Part shown: piece after piece, positions 26,250 to 34,298 of the stretch
Layout: every line of letters starts with the position of its first letter
How positions within the stretch are numbered: position 1 is the stretch's first letter
Assembly (NCBI GenBank): GCA_963977125.1
Contig: CAXBNJ010000004.1
Location: 1 to 64,000, forward strand
Length of the DNA stretch: 64,000 nucleotides
Direction: 5' to 3'
From: UBA2705 sp963977125
Lineage (GTDB): Bacteria > Pseudomonadota > Alphaproteobacteria > Micavibrionales > Micavibrionaceae
Notes under the pieces: generated by a model
What the model was told of the DNA's origin: nothing
The model's database searches: none
Seen by the model: only the letters and a program-made list of their open reading frames with translations
Translations under genes and position numbers: made by a program

Positions 26250-26834
26250 ATGTCTAAGAAGCCACAAGCCAACACATTAACAAAAGAATTCGAGCGTGTG
26301 GCGCTTTACCCAGGTTCATTTAGCCCCATAACATTTGGCCATTTAAACGTGATAAAGCAAGCCGCTCAACTCGCCGATGTACTTCATATTGGTGTTGGGG
26401 TTAATTCAAAGAAAACAAACCCTTTATTTACCACTGAAGAACGCGTCAAGATGATTGAAGCAGACATAAAGTCTCAGCTTGCCCCAGAATTAAAAAAATC
26501 CGGAAATCCCTGCCAAATAAAAGTGGTCAGTTATGAGGGAACAACGGTTAAGAAAATGAAAGAAATTGGCGCATCCATTCTTATTCGCGGTATCCGCGAT
26601 GGCTTAGACCTTGCCGATGAGGAACGCCAACGCTTAACCAATGCCAAGCTTTTCGGCAAAGGCTTTGTTCAAGCGTACCTGCCGCCAACGGATGTTAATC
26701 TTATTGGCGTGTCATCAAGCATAACGCGTGACCTATGCCTTTTAAAAGAAGATGATTTGTTGAATGAATATGTGACAAAGAAAACCAAAGGCACTTTGAT
26801 TAATCGTATGATCGAGCAGGGCTTGCGTATTTGA
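26250..26834 (+). CDS. coaD: Pantetheine-phosphate adenylyltransferase, divergent
   Basis: Nucleotidyltransferase that makes dephospho-CoA from 4'-phosphopantetheine and ATP. At 194 residues it is longer than the usual about 160. Recognisable blocks are ALYPGSFSPITFGHLNVI (Thr/His nucleotide site), NSKKTNPLFTTEERV (conserved Lys), ILIRGIRDGLDLADEER (conserved Arg) and IGVSSSITRDL (ISSS motif). It departs from the norm at GSFSP, where most CoaD have GTFDP, and in the DFEYE segment, here DLADE. AAAGAGG precedes the ATG by 6 bases. Fold is safe; substrate is likely but could be checked. Confidence 0.8.
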   Translation: MSKKPQANTLTKEFERVALYPGSFSPITFGHLNVIKQAAQLADVLHIGVGVNSKKTNPLFTTEERVKMIEADIKSQLAPELKKSGNPCQIKVVSYEGTTVKKMKEIGASILIRGIRDGLDLADEERQRLTNAKLFGKGFVQAYLPPTDVNLIGVSSSITRDLCLLKEDDLLNEYVTKKTKGTLINRMIEQGLRI

Positions 26835-26935
26835 TTAAACAAATTTTGCTACTGCTTATATCGGATGAACTCGCCACCTTTAAGGCAACGAGTTTACTCT
26901 CAGAGGAACAAAGTTTGAGCCTGTGTCGTCAATGT

Positions 26936-26972
26936 AAGATGTAGAGAGACATTAAACCCACGACATCTTTTA
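26936..26972 (+). terminator. Possible coaD terminator
   Basis: AAGATGT (26936-26942) pairs with ACATCTT (26963-26969), followed by a few T. The loop is long (20 bases) and the distance from coaD is 100 bases, so this is a weak call. Confidence 0.35.
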
Positions 26973-26984
26973 TATCAAATAATA

Positions 26985-27241
26985 TTATTTAAAAAAAATT
27001 ATAGCTAGTGTAATAGGTACGACCCAAGCGGCACGCTCTTTTAGACACTCAGACTTCTCAAATCGATTACGCTCAAAATCTATTACTACGCTGTATTCTG
27101 CAGAACGAAGAGGAACGTCTTCTTGTGCCCATAAGCGTTCACTATACCAACGGGGATGCTCTAGGCTGCCAATAGGGGGTGTGAGTTTTTGTCTACGTAT
27201 TCCTTAGATTCATCCAAGACATAGATAGGGCTATTAAACAT
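26985..27241 (-). pseudogene. Small frameshifted gene (about 85 codons) at the end of the LuxI-like operon
   Basis: An ATG at 27241-27239 overlaps the JmjC stop codon and opens a frame reading MFNSPIYVLDESKEYVDKNS then HP. At a run of five C (minus strand, near 27180) the coding character moves to the -1 frame, continuing PIGSLEHPRWYSERLWAQED onward to a stop at 26985. Adding one C would give one uninterrupted protein ending in a hydrophobic WVVPITLAIIFFK, a tail-anchor-like end. Without it the first frame stops after 26 codons and the second has no start codon. It may be a real mutation, homopolymer phase variation or a sequencing error. I do not recognise the product. Confidence 0.55.
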
Positions 27242-28106
27242 TGAAATTATTCTTTGAAAAATCATTTGCTTTGGACCTCATTTCGTTGGCCAGCATAAGT
27301 AGTTTAGGATACTTAATCAGTTCCTTTATAAGGCGTGTTACAACGTTTATTAGACCAACATCTTTGGCGTAAGCATCAATTAATATTTTTCCTTGCCCGC
27401 CATAATTATTAAACTTATCTGGAAAGAAGGCTTTGTTGACGAATGGAAAATCACGGCGCATACGAATAATTTCGACTTCTCTGCGCCCTAATGGGCTTTT
27501 AAGGTTTGGTTTTCTTGGGGTAAACACCCAATTGATGTTCAAATTAACATCTTGCTGTGAGTGAACCTCATGGGTCCAATAACGGGGTATAAACACCATA
27601 TCACCAGGGCTCGTTGTAAACTCCGCATATTCATATTTCTTGGGATCATAAAAGAAGTCGCGCTTTACTAAAGCCGCAAACATAAAAGGCATCGTAGGCA
27701 GCGGCGTATGAGGCGATGTAATAATCCATTTTTTCTGTCCTTTTACCTGCAAATTTAAACCATGAAGGCTATTACCATCATAATGCGGGAGTGTAATATG
27801 GCCTTTGGGCTGCATAAATATACGCATAGGGGCAGACCTTACCGCCATATTCTCTGCGCTTAATATTTTTTCAACAATATGAGGGATTGTAATAACATCA
27901 TCATTAACCAAATCAGCGTCAAACCACCCCATTTCGCGGCGGTTTTCCTGTTCAAAATGCAGCTTAATATATTCAGGGGTAAGGACTGCCCCATCAAAAC
28001 ACTGTGTATCTTCAATAATGACGGGAATTTCAGGCAATAAGAAATCACGCATAAATGAATTATATGTAAGGTCACTAAACTTAACGCGCTTTATTTGAAA
28101 AATCAT
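27234..28106 (-). CDS. JmjC/cupin-8 family Fe(II)/2-oxoglutarate oxygenase
   Basis: A 290-residue cupin-like protein. The iron site is the HxD...H triad His108-Asp110 (LPHYDGNSLHG) and His179 (GDMVFIPRYWTHEVHS); QVKGQKKWIITSP after the first strands is the typical cupin-8 block, with a Lys that may bind 2-oxoglutarate. Homologues hydroxylate proteins or small molecules. It is the third gene of the operon with the LuxI-like synthase and the AraC regulator, which suggests a job in modifying the signal, its acyl group or a partner protein; that is inference. The last about 70 residues have no motif. Confidence 0.8.
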   Translation of the reverse strand: MIFQIKRVKFSDLTYNSFMRDFLLPEIPVIIEDTQCFDGAVLTPEYIKLHFEQENRREMGWFDADLVNDDVITIPHIVEKILSAENMAVRSAPMRIFMQPKGHITLPHYDGNSLHGLNLQVKGQKKWIITSPHTPLPTMPFMFAALVKRDFFYDPKKYEYAEFTTSPGDMVFIPRYWTHEVHSQQDVNLNINWVFTPRKPNLKSPLGRREVEIIRMRRDFPFVNKAFFPDKFNNYGGQGKILIDAYAKDVGLINVVTRLIKELIKYPKLLMLANEMRSKANDFSKNNFNV

Positions 28107-28160
28107 CTCGCACCCTTTCGGCTATGAATAAGCCGTACAAGATACGTGAAGGAGTTAAAG

Positions 28161-28994
28161 CTAACTGCCGCTTTTCTGCAAAAGTTTGGTTTTTTTATTT
28201 TTTTTAGAAAATGTCGAGGGAGAAACCCCCAGATTCTTTAAAAAGTGATCATTATATTGGGTAAGGCTTCCAAACCCTGCCATATACCCAGCATCCGTAA
28301 CTGAAAGACCTTCTGTTATATGGTGCAGAGCCTGGTATGTCCGCAACATACTTCTATATTGGATCGGTGGAATACCAAAATAATTTTTAAATGTATGCGT
28401 CATTGTCGACACGGAGAAGTTTAGCTCCTTAGCAACATCTTCGAAGCTTAAATTTTCAGTGTAATTATTTTCAAGGAATAGCTTCGTTTTATCGGCGACA
28501 TAGGACCGTGCACGGACCACAGCAATTTCACTATCTCTATGACGCTTAAGCAAGGTACAGATATCATCCGCGCCTCTTATTATATCTGGTTTATCAAATT
28601 GAAACAGCAATGGCGTGCCTTGCATAATAGTGTCTGGCACCTGTGATGACATATAATTCTCATATTGGAAAGACCCTGCGCGAGAAGACCAAACAAAAAA
28701 GGACTTCATCGGCATAAAAACACAAAAATTTCCATGAGGCTGCACGAACCTATCTTCGATACATAGGCTTAAGCTATTGGGCTGAACATTATAGAAGCGA
28801 ACAAACAGCCAAAACTTTAAATATGACTGATTTATGACTTTAGCTTTATCAGACTTCCTCTTGCGCAAGAAATACTCGACGCCATCACCAAGAGTAGAGC
28901 GCCCTATAAAATTATCCGGAGTATCAGAAACAACGGTCAAATAAGACAGTTCATTGGCCCTCGGTAAATTTAAAGCTCTATGAGAAAAGACCAT
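28161..28994 (-). CDS. AraC-family transcription regulator
   Basis: A 277-residue regulator. The C-terminal about 100 residues hold the double helix-turn-helix: LSFEDVAKELNFSVSTMTHTF and VTDAGYMAGFGSLTQYNDHF, ending GVSPSTFSKK, all standard AraC/XylS signatures. Residues 1-170 resemble no sensor domain I can name; they include aromatic-rich strands and could bind the neighbouring synthase's product. It starts 10 bases after the luxI-like stop, with a tiny overlapping frame between them, so it is translated from the same message. No lipid-binding LuxR-type regulator occurs in the window. Confidence 0.85.
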   Translation of the reverse strand: MVFSHRALNLPRANELSYLTVVSDTPDNFIGRSTLGDGVEYFLRKRKSDKAKVINQSYLKFWLFVRFYNVQPNSLSLCIEDRFVQPHGNFCVFMPMKSFFVWSSRAGSFQYENYMSSQVPDTIMQGTPLLFQFDKPDIIRGADDICTLLKRHRDSEIAVVRARSYVADKTKLFLENNYTENLSFEDVAKELNFSVSTMTHTFKNYFGIPPIQYRSMLRTYQALHHITEGLSVTDAGYMAGFGSLTQYNDHFLKNLGVSPSTFSKKNKKTKLLQKSGS

Positions 28995-29004
28995 CTTTAA
29001 CCAT

Positions 29005-30081
29005 CTACTTGATTAAACCGGCAATGAAATCACGTTTAGAAACACGACAAGCAAGAGTTTTGGTGATTTCTGATGATGCGCCAACATCTAAGGGCGTAGA
29101 ACCGTGCTTAATAAAACAGTTACCAGCATGACTTCCTTTAAAATAACCAGATAGGTCATATACTCTTGTTGCATTGCCTGTTTGCTCCAATAAAACTTCA
29201 CCATCTTGCTCCGCGATAGCCATATGCAGCGCGTCATAAAAGTCACGAAACTTGTCCAAGAGACTTGGCTTGCGCGCATTTTGAATGCACTTATTAAGTG
29301 ACATGAGGACGGGGCGCTTTTGATCGTACCAAGGCATATTATTACTACAGTTTAAATCAAACATCTCACCACGGAAACATGACGACAACCCCAAATTTTC
29401 ACCGCGTATAATATGCTTTGGCGAACCACTAACAAGCATATATGCATCGTCAAGTCTCTCTGGGTTACCCAATATAAGTGATGATAAGCACATCATATTA
29501 AACGCCGGGTATTTCCGCGACACACCATGATCGCGTGCTCTGTGTGGTGAAGAATACAGGCGTGATTGTTCATATATATATGATAGAGAACCATTCTGTC
29601 GACGAACGCTCTCTAAAATTTGTTGAGCTTGTCCAGAGTTTTGCAGAGTTGGCAAATCTTCCCCATGGAGTAAACGCGTGGCGGCAAATGGTGTGTTTTC
29701 TCCGCGTTTATACATTAGCAAAGGAACGGTACGTTCATCTTCATCATATTTATCAAACTCATATTCACCTTTTTGCGCGTGCCGGCCTTTAAGAAGCTCA
29801 AAGAAAAATTCAGATCGAATATCATAGTAATCATTAAGCTGGGATGGTGTGGATGCGAAACGAACAATCGTCTGATCATCGACGCACTGACTTCCATCAA
29901 TAACCGCTATATCATGACCAAACATAGAATAGCGGTCTATACTTGAAGTGCGCGCTCCGTAAAAGCTGCCTTTATTAAAGCTTTGGAAGTCTGGGGCTAT
30001 AGTTGCGCCCAAAGACGCCGTATCAAATTCACGGTCTAGATTGATCTCTTGTCTCAGTTTTTCATCAGCGCAATGACGCAT
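29005..30081 (-). CDS. LuxI-family acyl-homoserine-lactone synthase homologue, extended
   Basis: A 358-residue protein with an autoinducer-synthase core at about residues 80-180. The LuxI catalytic pattern is kept with family spacing: Arg89 and Phe93 (DIRSEFFFELL), Glu108-Asp110-Asp113 (EYEFDKYDED), Arg136 (AATRLL), Glu171 and Arg174 (YEQSRLY). The conserved Trp of LuxI is absent. Unlike usual LuxI proteins (about 200-220 residues) it has about 80 residues before and about 130 after the core, with no known domain. The ATG at 30081 follows AGGA by 8 bases; the longer frame would start on the promoter. First gene of the operon. Confidence 0.75.
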   Translation of the reverse strand: MRHCADEKLRQEINLDREFDTASLGATIAPDFQSFNKGSFYGARTSSIDRYSMFGHDIAVIDGSQCVDDQTIVRFASTPSQLNDYYDIRSEFFFELLKGRHAQKGEYEFDKYDEDERTVPLLMYKRGENTPFAATRLLHGEDLPTLQNSGQAQQILESVRRQNGSLSYIYEQSRLYSSPHRARDHGVSRKYPAFNMMCLSSLILGNPERLDDAYMLVSGSPKHIIRGENLGLSSCFRGEMFDLNCSNNMPWYDQKRPVLMSLNKCIQNARKPSLLDKFRDFYDALHMAIAEQDGEVLLEQTGNATRVYDLSGYFKGSHAGNCFIKHGSTPLDVGASSEITKTLACRVSKRDFIAGLIK

Positions 30082-30110
30082 GGCAGTTTTCCTATATATA
30101 CAGAGATACA

Positions 30111-30138
30111 CTTACAATATAAAATAAAAAACTGTCAA
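30111..30138 (-). promoter_or_regulatory. Promoter of the LuxI-like/AraC/JmjC operon
   Basis: Reading the minus strand, a perfect -35 TTGACA (30138-30133), a 16-base spacer and -10-like TGTAAG (30116-30111). The predicted start of transcription is about 22 bases before the chosen start codon. No obvious lux-box palindrome is seen. Confidence 0.5.
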
Positions 30139-30152
30139 TATATTTGCATAGT

Positions 30153-30743
30153 TTAGAATCTTCTTGTCGGCGCAAGCCAGCATTCACCGCAATGGTCATT
30201 CACCAAACCAACGGCCTGCATATAGGCATAGAGTATAGTCGAGCCCACGAAACTCATGCCACGTTTCTTTAAATCTTTGGAGAGCGCATCACTTTGCACT
30301 GTGGTTACAGGGACATCTTGTGATGAACTCCAATGATTGATGATCGGCTGACCGTCTACAAAGCCCCAAAGATAAGAATCGAAGCTACCAAACTCTTTTT
30401 GGATTTGCAGAAAAGCGATAGCGTTTTTACGCGCTGCATAGATTTTAAGTTTATTGCGAATAATGCCGGTATATTCACGCAGGGCTTCCAATTCGGCATC
30501 ACTCATTTGTGCCACTTTTTCTGGTACAAAATTATGAAAGGCGGCGCGATAGCCTTCACGGCGTTTCAATATAGTCTCCCAGCTTAGGCCCGCTTGCGCA
30601 CCTTCTAGGATAAGCATCTCAAATAAATGCCGGTCATCATGCACAGGGATTCCCCATTCTGTATCGTGATACGCGGCATAGAGCTGCTGATTTGGCTTAT
30701 TACCAAAGCAGCGTTTTTTTCCATCAAGATCATTTATAAGCAT
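30153..30743 (-). CDS. tag: DNA-3-methyladenine glycosylase I
   Basis: Base-excision repair enzyme of 196 residues removing 3-methyladenine from DNA. The Tag signature is clear: AYHDTEWGIPVHDDRHLFEML, GLSWETILKRREGYR, IRNKLKIYAARKNA and the zinc-binding C-terminus (Cys/His in DHCGECW with an N-terminal Cys12). The helix-hairpin-helix region includes KKRGMSFVGSTILYAYMQA. Length is normal. It precedes the LuxI-like operon on the same strand by 71 bases that carry a separate promoter, so co-regulation is not implied. Confidence 0.92.
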   Translation of the reverse strand: MLINDLDGKKRCFGNKPNQQLYAAYHDTEWGIPVHDDRHLFEMLILEGAQAGLSWETILKRREGYRAAFHNFVPEKVAQMSDAELEALREYTGIIRNKLKIYAARKNAIAFLQIQKEFGSFDSYLWGFVDGQPIINHWSSSQDVPVTTVQSDALSKDLKKRGMSFVGSTILYAYMQAVGLVNDHCGECWLAPTRRF

Positions 30744-30774
30744 TAATATCAGCCCGTTTTAACTCTAGTTCTCA

Positions 30775-31716
30775 TTATTCATTACGTGGTTTTACGCAAA
30801 GCGGCGTTATGAATATTGAGGTTTGGGGTTTGTCTAAATCACCATGCATAATGCCGTGATACATGCCTGCCGTTGTATAATCAGCAATTATTTCCCCTTG
30901 ATAGGTAATGGCAATAAGGCCGCCTTCGCCGCCAAGACCAATAACCTCCTGCAAGGATGCAGCAACCGCTTCTTTATAACTGAGTGTGCTATTCGCTATG
31001 GTTTTGGCCACTGCGGCTTTGATAAACATGTCGCCTGTTCCCGTGCAGGAAATGCCAACGTGATCATTCGCATAGGTACCAGCGCCTATAATTGCGCTAT
31101 CTGGCACGCGGGCAGGGTGCTGATTAGTCAGGCCGCCTGTTGACGTGCCTGCCGCTATATGGCCATTACAATCAATAGCCACTGCGCCAACCGTACCTTT
31201 AGGCAAGTCGTGGTCAAGATAAACACCGTCGCCATCTTTGACCGAAAGATATTGCTGCCACCTTAGATCCGTTTTGAAATAGGTGTTTTCTTCCATTTCA
31301 ATGTGATTTTCTCGGGCATACTCATCAAGCGCTGATCCTGCCAATAAAGTATGCGGGCTTTTATCCATTGCGAGCTTCGCTGCCATAATAGGATTTTTAA
31401 TATGTTTAGATAAAGCAATCCCGCCTGCGTCAAGCGTACGACCATCCATCAGGCTGGCGCTCATAACAACAGATCCATCACTGGCAATGCAGCTACCGAC
31501 TGCAGCATCAAATAAAGGACAGTCTTCCAAAACCTTGATGGCGGCAATGACGCCGTCCACAGCATCCGCACCATTATTAATCAGTGCCCAACCGGCATTG
31601 AGGCTTTCTTCTAATGCTTGGTGAAATGCGGCTTGGTCTTCAGCGCTGAGGTTTTTCTCAATAATATAGCCGGCGCCACCATGAATAATTAAAGCGGGTC
31701 GAGTGGTTTTGGACAT
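30775..31716 (-). CDS. iaaA: Isoaspartyl peptidase / plant-type L-asparaginase
   Basis: N-terminal-nucleophile hydrolase of 313 residues that self-cleaves to expose a catalytic Thr. The cleavage site is PKGTVGAVAIDCNGHIAAGT, with GTVGAVA the family hallmark; the downstream TSTGGLTNQHPARVPDS and GAGTYANDHVGISCTGTGD form the substrate site, and the N-terminus is LIIHGGAGY. It degrades isoaspartyl dipeptides from protein repair or asparagine. The ATG at 31716 (MSKTTRP) is preferred because AGGAG lies 5 bases upstream; a GTG five codons earlier overlaps that site. Confidence 0.92.
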   Translation of the reverse strand: MSKTTRPALIIHGGAGYIIEKNLSAEDQAAFHQALEESLNAGWALINNGADAVDGVIAAIKVLEDCPLFDAAVGSCIASDGSVVMSASLMDGRTLDAGGIALSKHIKNPIMAAKLAMDKSPHTLLAGSALDEYARENHIEMEENTYFKTDLRWQQYLSVKDGDGVYLDHDLPKGTVGAVAIDCNGHIAAGTSTGGLTNQHPARVPDSAIIGAGTYANDHVGISCTGTGDMFIKAAVAKTIANSTLSYKEAVAASLQEVIGLGGEGGLIAITYQGEIIADYTTAGMYHGIMHGDLDKPQTSIFITPLCVKPRNE

Positions 31717-31851
31717 TGTTGCTCCTGACACTGCATTACGTAATAACCGATGTTTTTTGACAATAATTCTGCCAGATTTACAATATACAATAAAGGAGAA
31801 AAAGGAGGAGGGATATTAATTTATGTCTATGATCTTATAGCTTAGATCAAA

Positions 31852-31941
31852 TGGAGGAGGGACGGGGATTCGAACCCCGGATGGGCTCGCACCCATGCTG
31901 GTTTTCAAGACCAGTGCATTCAACCGCTCTGCCATCCCTCC
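31852..31941 (-). tRNA. tRNA-Ser (UGA anticodon)
   Basis: Minus-strand 90-base gene with a seven-pair acceptor stem (GGAGGGA/TCCCTCC), D arm, anticodon stem CTGGT/ACCAG with loop CTTGAAA (anticodon TGA), a long variable arm (GCATGGGTGCGAGCCCATC) as expected for Ser, a TTCGAAT T-loop and an encoded CCA (31852-31854). The discriminator base reads T rather than the G usual in tRNA-Ser. No strong terminator follows; a GATCT/AGATC hairpin is near 31832. Confidence 0.95.
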
Positions 31942-32118
31942 GACATGCTTGAATATCAATGGCTGAGTTTTAGACGATATTGCCTAGTGGAGTAAAGTCT
32001 TTTTTTCATTTTTTTATAAGTTTTGCTTAAAAAATATTAATAGTTTATCTTTACACTCAGTATTTAACGCATTTTATTGTATTTTTTATTATATTTTATA
32101 AGTTATTGAGGTTTTCTA

Positions 32119-33435
32119 ATGAGTAATGTTAAGAACACAGATTATGTGACTGATCCCGTAAAGTCACTCACAAGGGGGTATATCCTTGCCTTATCCATCA
32201 TTGCTATAATGAGTGTTACAATACATTTAGTCATGGATCGAATCTTGCTTGAGCAAGATGTTGTGGCAACAATTGTTTCGAAAAGTTCAGCAGAATCAAA
32301 TCAAGTCCACCGCATTGTTAACCTTGTCACCGAGCATCACTATACCAATAACTCCAATATCCCTTTAGAAATAGAAGAAGAAAATGCTGCCTTAGCCACG
32401 ATTCACAAATCATTGGTCGAAAAAGCACAGGAAAAGAAAGGCCGATCAGCATCGGGCGATGTTATTAGCCGAATTTATTTTGAACAGCCTTATAAACTCG
32501 ATACAAAAGTCTCCTTTTTTATTATGAAGGTCGAGGATTACGTCGACGCCATCAAAGCGGGAGAGAAGGCTGACCCAGATCTATATAATTATATAAGCCG
32601 CCAATCACGCGGCGCATTAACCCAAGCACTAAGCTCATCACTAATTATATATGAGAACGCGTTTCTGACTAAAGTTGAGCGTTTACGTATGGTGCAATTA
32701 GCGGCCATACTGATAATAGGTGTCACCTTGATGCTCGAAGCATTCGCTATATTTATGCCTCTCGTTGGCCGAGTGAGTAAATATGCCGAGCGTCTACACG
32801 AAATATCTATGACCGACATGTTAACAGGCATAGGGAATCGTCGTTATTTTGTACGCCGCGCGCGCCAAGAAATCAAACGTGCCGCACGCCTTGAAAAGGG
32901 CTTGTGTATTTGCATGGTTGATATTGATTTCTTCAAAATCGTTAATGACACGCATGGCCATGCCGCAGGTGATTACGTTCTGCGTGAGTTTGTAGACATT
33001 ATTAAATCGGCGATTCGCCTTGAAGATGATGTTGCACGCATTGGTGGGGAGGAGTTTATTATCCTGCTACCAGCATCGGATTTAGAAAGTTCATTAATTG
33101 TTGCTGAGCGTGTTCGTCAACGCCTAGAAGAGCGCCCTTTTGTTTTACCTGAGACTGGAGAGACACTCAAAGTCACAGCCAGCTTCGGCCTCACTCAAGT
33201 GGACACGGAACAAGATGAAGACATTGAAATTGCCATGAGCCGCGCTGACGAAGCCCTTTATGCCTCAAAAGAAAACGGCCGTAACCGCGTTAATTATGCG
33301 CGCTTCAGCGATGGCGAGATTGTTGAGGCTGAGATTACCGTTCAAGTCACGCACAAGAAACCCTCAGACCAAACAGATGAGAAAGCCGGGCGCTACTATG
33401 ATAATAATAAGGTAACGCCGATTAAGCCTGTTTAA
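32119..33435 (+). CDS. Membrane-bound diguanylate cyclase
   Basis: Makes the second messenger cyclic di-GMP from two GTP. 438 residues: transmembrane helix about 20-40, a periplasmic sensor region about 41-188, a second helix about 190-215, then a GGDEF domain. The active loop is intact (GGEEF, residues 309-313), with MTDMLTGIGNRRYF at the domain start and DIDFFKIVNDTHGHAAGD for metal and GTP. An inhibitory I-site is present (Arg300-x-x-Asp303, five residues before GGEEF), so product feedback is likely. A polar 60-residue tail follows. GAGG precedes the ATG by 7 bases. Signal sensed is unknown. Confidence 0.92.
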   Translation: MSNVKNTDYVTDPVKSLTRGYILALSIIAIMSVTIHLVMDRILLEQDVVATIVSKSSAESNQVHRIVNLVTEHHYTNNSNIPLEIEEENAALATIHKSLVEKAQEKKGRSASGDVISRIYFEQPYKLDTKVSFFIMKVEDYVDAIKAGEKADPDLYNYISRQSRGALTQALSSSLIIYENAFLTKVERLRMVQLAAILIIGVTLMLEAFAIFMPLVGRVSKYAERLHEISMTDMLTGIGNRRYFVRRARQEIKRAARLEKGLCICMVDIDFFKIVNDTHGHAAGDYVLREFVDIIKSAIRLEDDVARIGGEEFIILLPASDLESSLIVAERVRQRLEERPFVLPETGETLKVTASFGLTQVDTEQDEDIEIAMSRADEALYASKENGRNRVNYARFSDGEIVEAEITVQVTHKKPSDQTDEKAGRYYDNNKVTPIKPV

Positions 33436-33471
33436 ACACAAGAAGTTCTACAACCCCGTGAGCCTTTTTAA

Positions 33472-34290
33472 ATGTTTTTTATTTCGTCCAAAATAATTTG
33501 GTTGATCATTGCACCATCTTCACTGCTTTGCGCGCTATTTTTAATATCTCTCATATTGCTTATAGCAAGAAAGCATCACATGGCGCGTTTATGTGGCGTA
33601 GCAAGCATTGCCTTGTTTTTATTTATCGGCTGCACAAGTTTCGCTGATCGCGCTTTAGGAAAGTGGGAACGTCAATATCCACTGCTGAGCTCAACAGATT
33701 ATAATGCACAAAATATCGCAGGCGTTATTGTGCTTGGCGGAGGGGTCGACCTTAACCGCTCTAAAATACAAGACCGTCTTGTGCTTAGTCATTATAATGG
33801 TGACCGTATAATTGACTTTATAACTCTGATACAGCGCCACGCTGATTTGGACTATATATATTCAGGCGGCAGTGGTGCGGTTACCCTCAAGAACGATAAA
33901 GATAAAGCACCTATGGGCGAGGCTGACTATGCCAAGCCTTTCATAAGCGCCCTTACAAAGAATCCATATATTTATTATGAATCAGAAAGCAAGAACACAT
34001 ATCAAAATGCACTTTATGCTAAGCATCAATATATCAGCGAAATAGATGCGCTTTGGCCAACAAAAAAACCATGGTTACTCGTAACTTCGGCCTATCACAT
34101 GCCAAGATCTTACGCCGTTTTCAAAGCCCTAGAGTGGAATGTCATTGCCTATCCGAGCGCTTATATTTGTGATGTTGATAAACCCCTTTGGCACATCACC
34201 TTAAAATTCTGGGAGAACTGGGGCAAAATAGATATACTTGCCCGCGAAATTATTGGTATGATGGCATATAGATTCACCAATAGGCTTTAA
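33472..34290 (+). CDS. YdcF/ElyC-like (DUF218) membrane protein
   Basis: A 272-residue protein with two N-terminal transmembrane helices (about 5-32 and 38-55) and a DUF218 domain. The domain motifs are GVIVLGGGVD, YSGGSGAV, the acidic site ESESKNTYQNALY and LLVTSAYHMPRSYAVFKAL. ElyC and SanA relatives act in envelope biogenesis, including polyprenyl-carrier or peptidoglycan steps; the exact reaction is unknown. It lies 36 bases after the cyclase and 8 before mltB, consistent with an envelope-related transcript. Confidence 0.85.
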   Translation: MFFISSKIIWLIIAPSSLLCALFLISLILLIARKHHMARLCGVASIALFLFIGCTSFADRALGKWERQYPLLSSTDYNAQNIAGVIVLGGGVDLNRSKIQDRLVLSHYNGDRIIDFITLIQRHADLDYIYSGGSGAVTLKNDKDKAPMGEADYAKPFISALTKNPYIYYESESKNTYQNALYAKHQYISEIDALWPTKKPWLLVTSAYHMPRSYAVFKALEWNVIAYPSAYICDVDKPLWHITLKFWENWGKIDILAREIIGMMAYRFTNRL

Positions 34291-34298
34291 GGCTTCCC

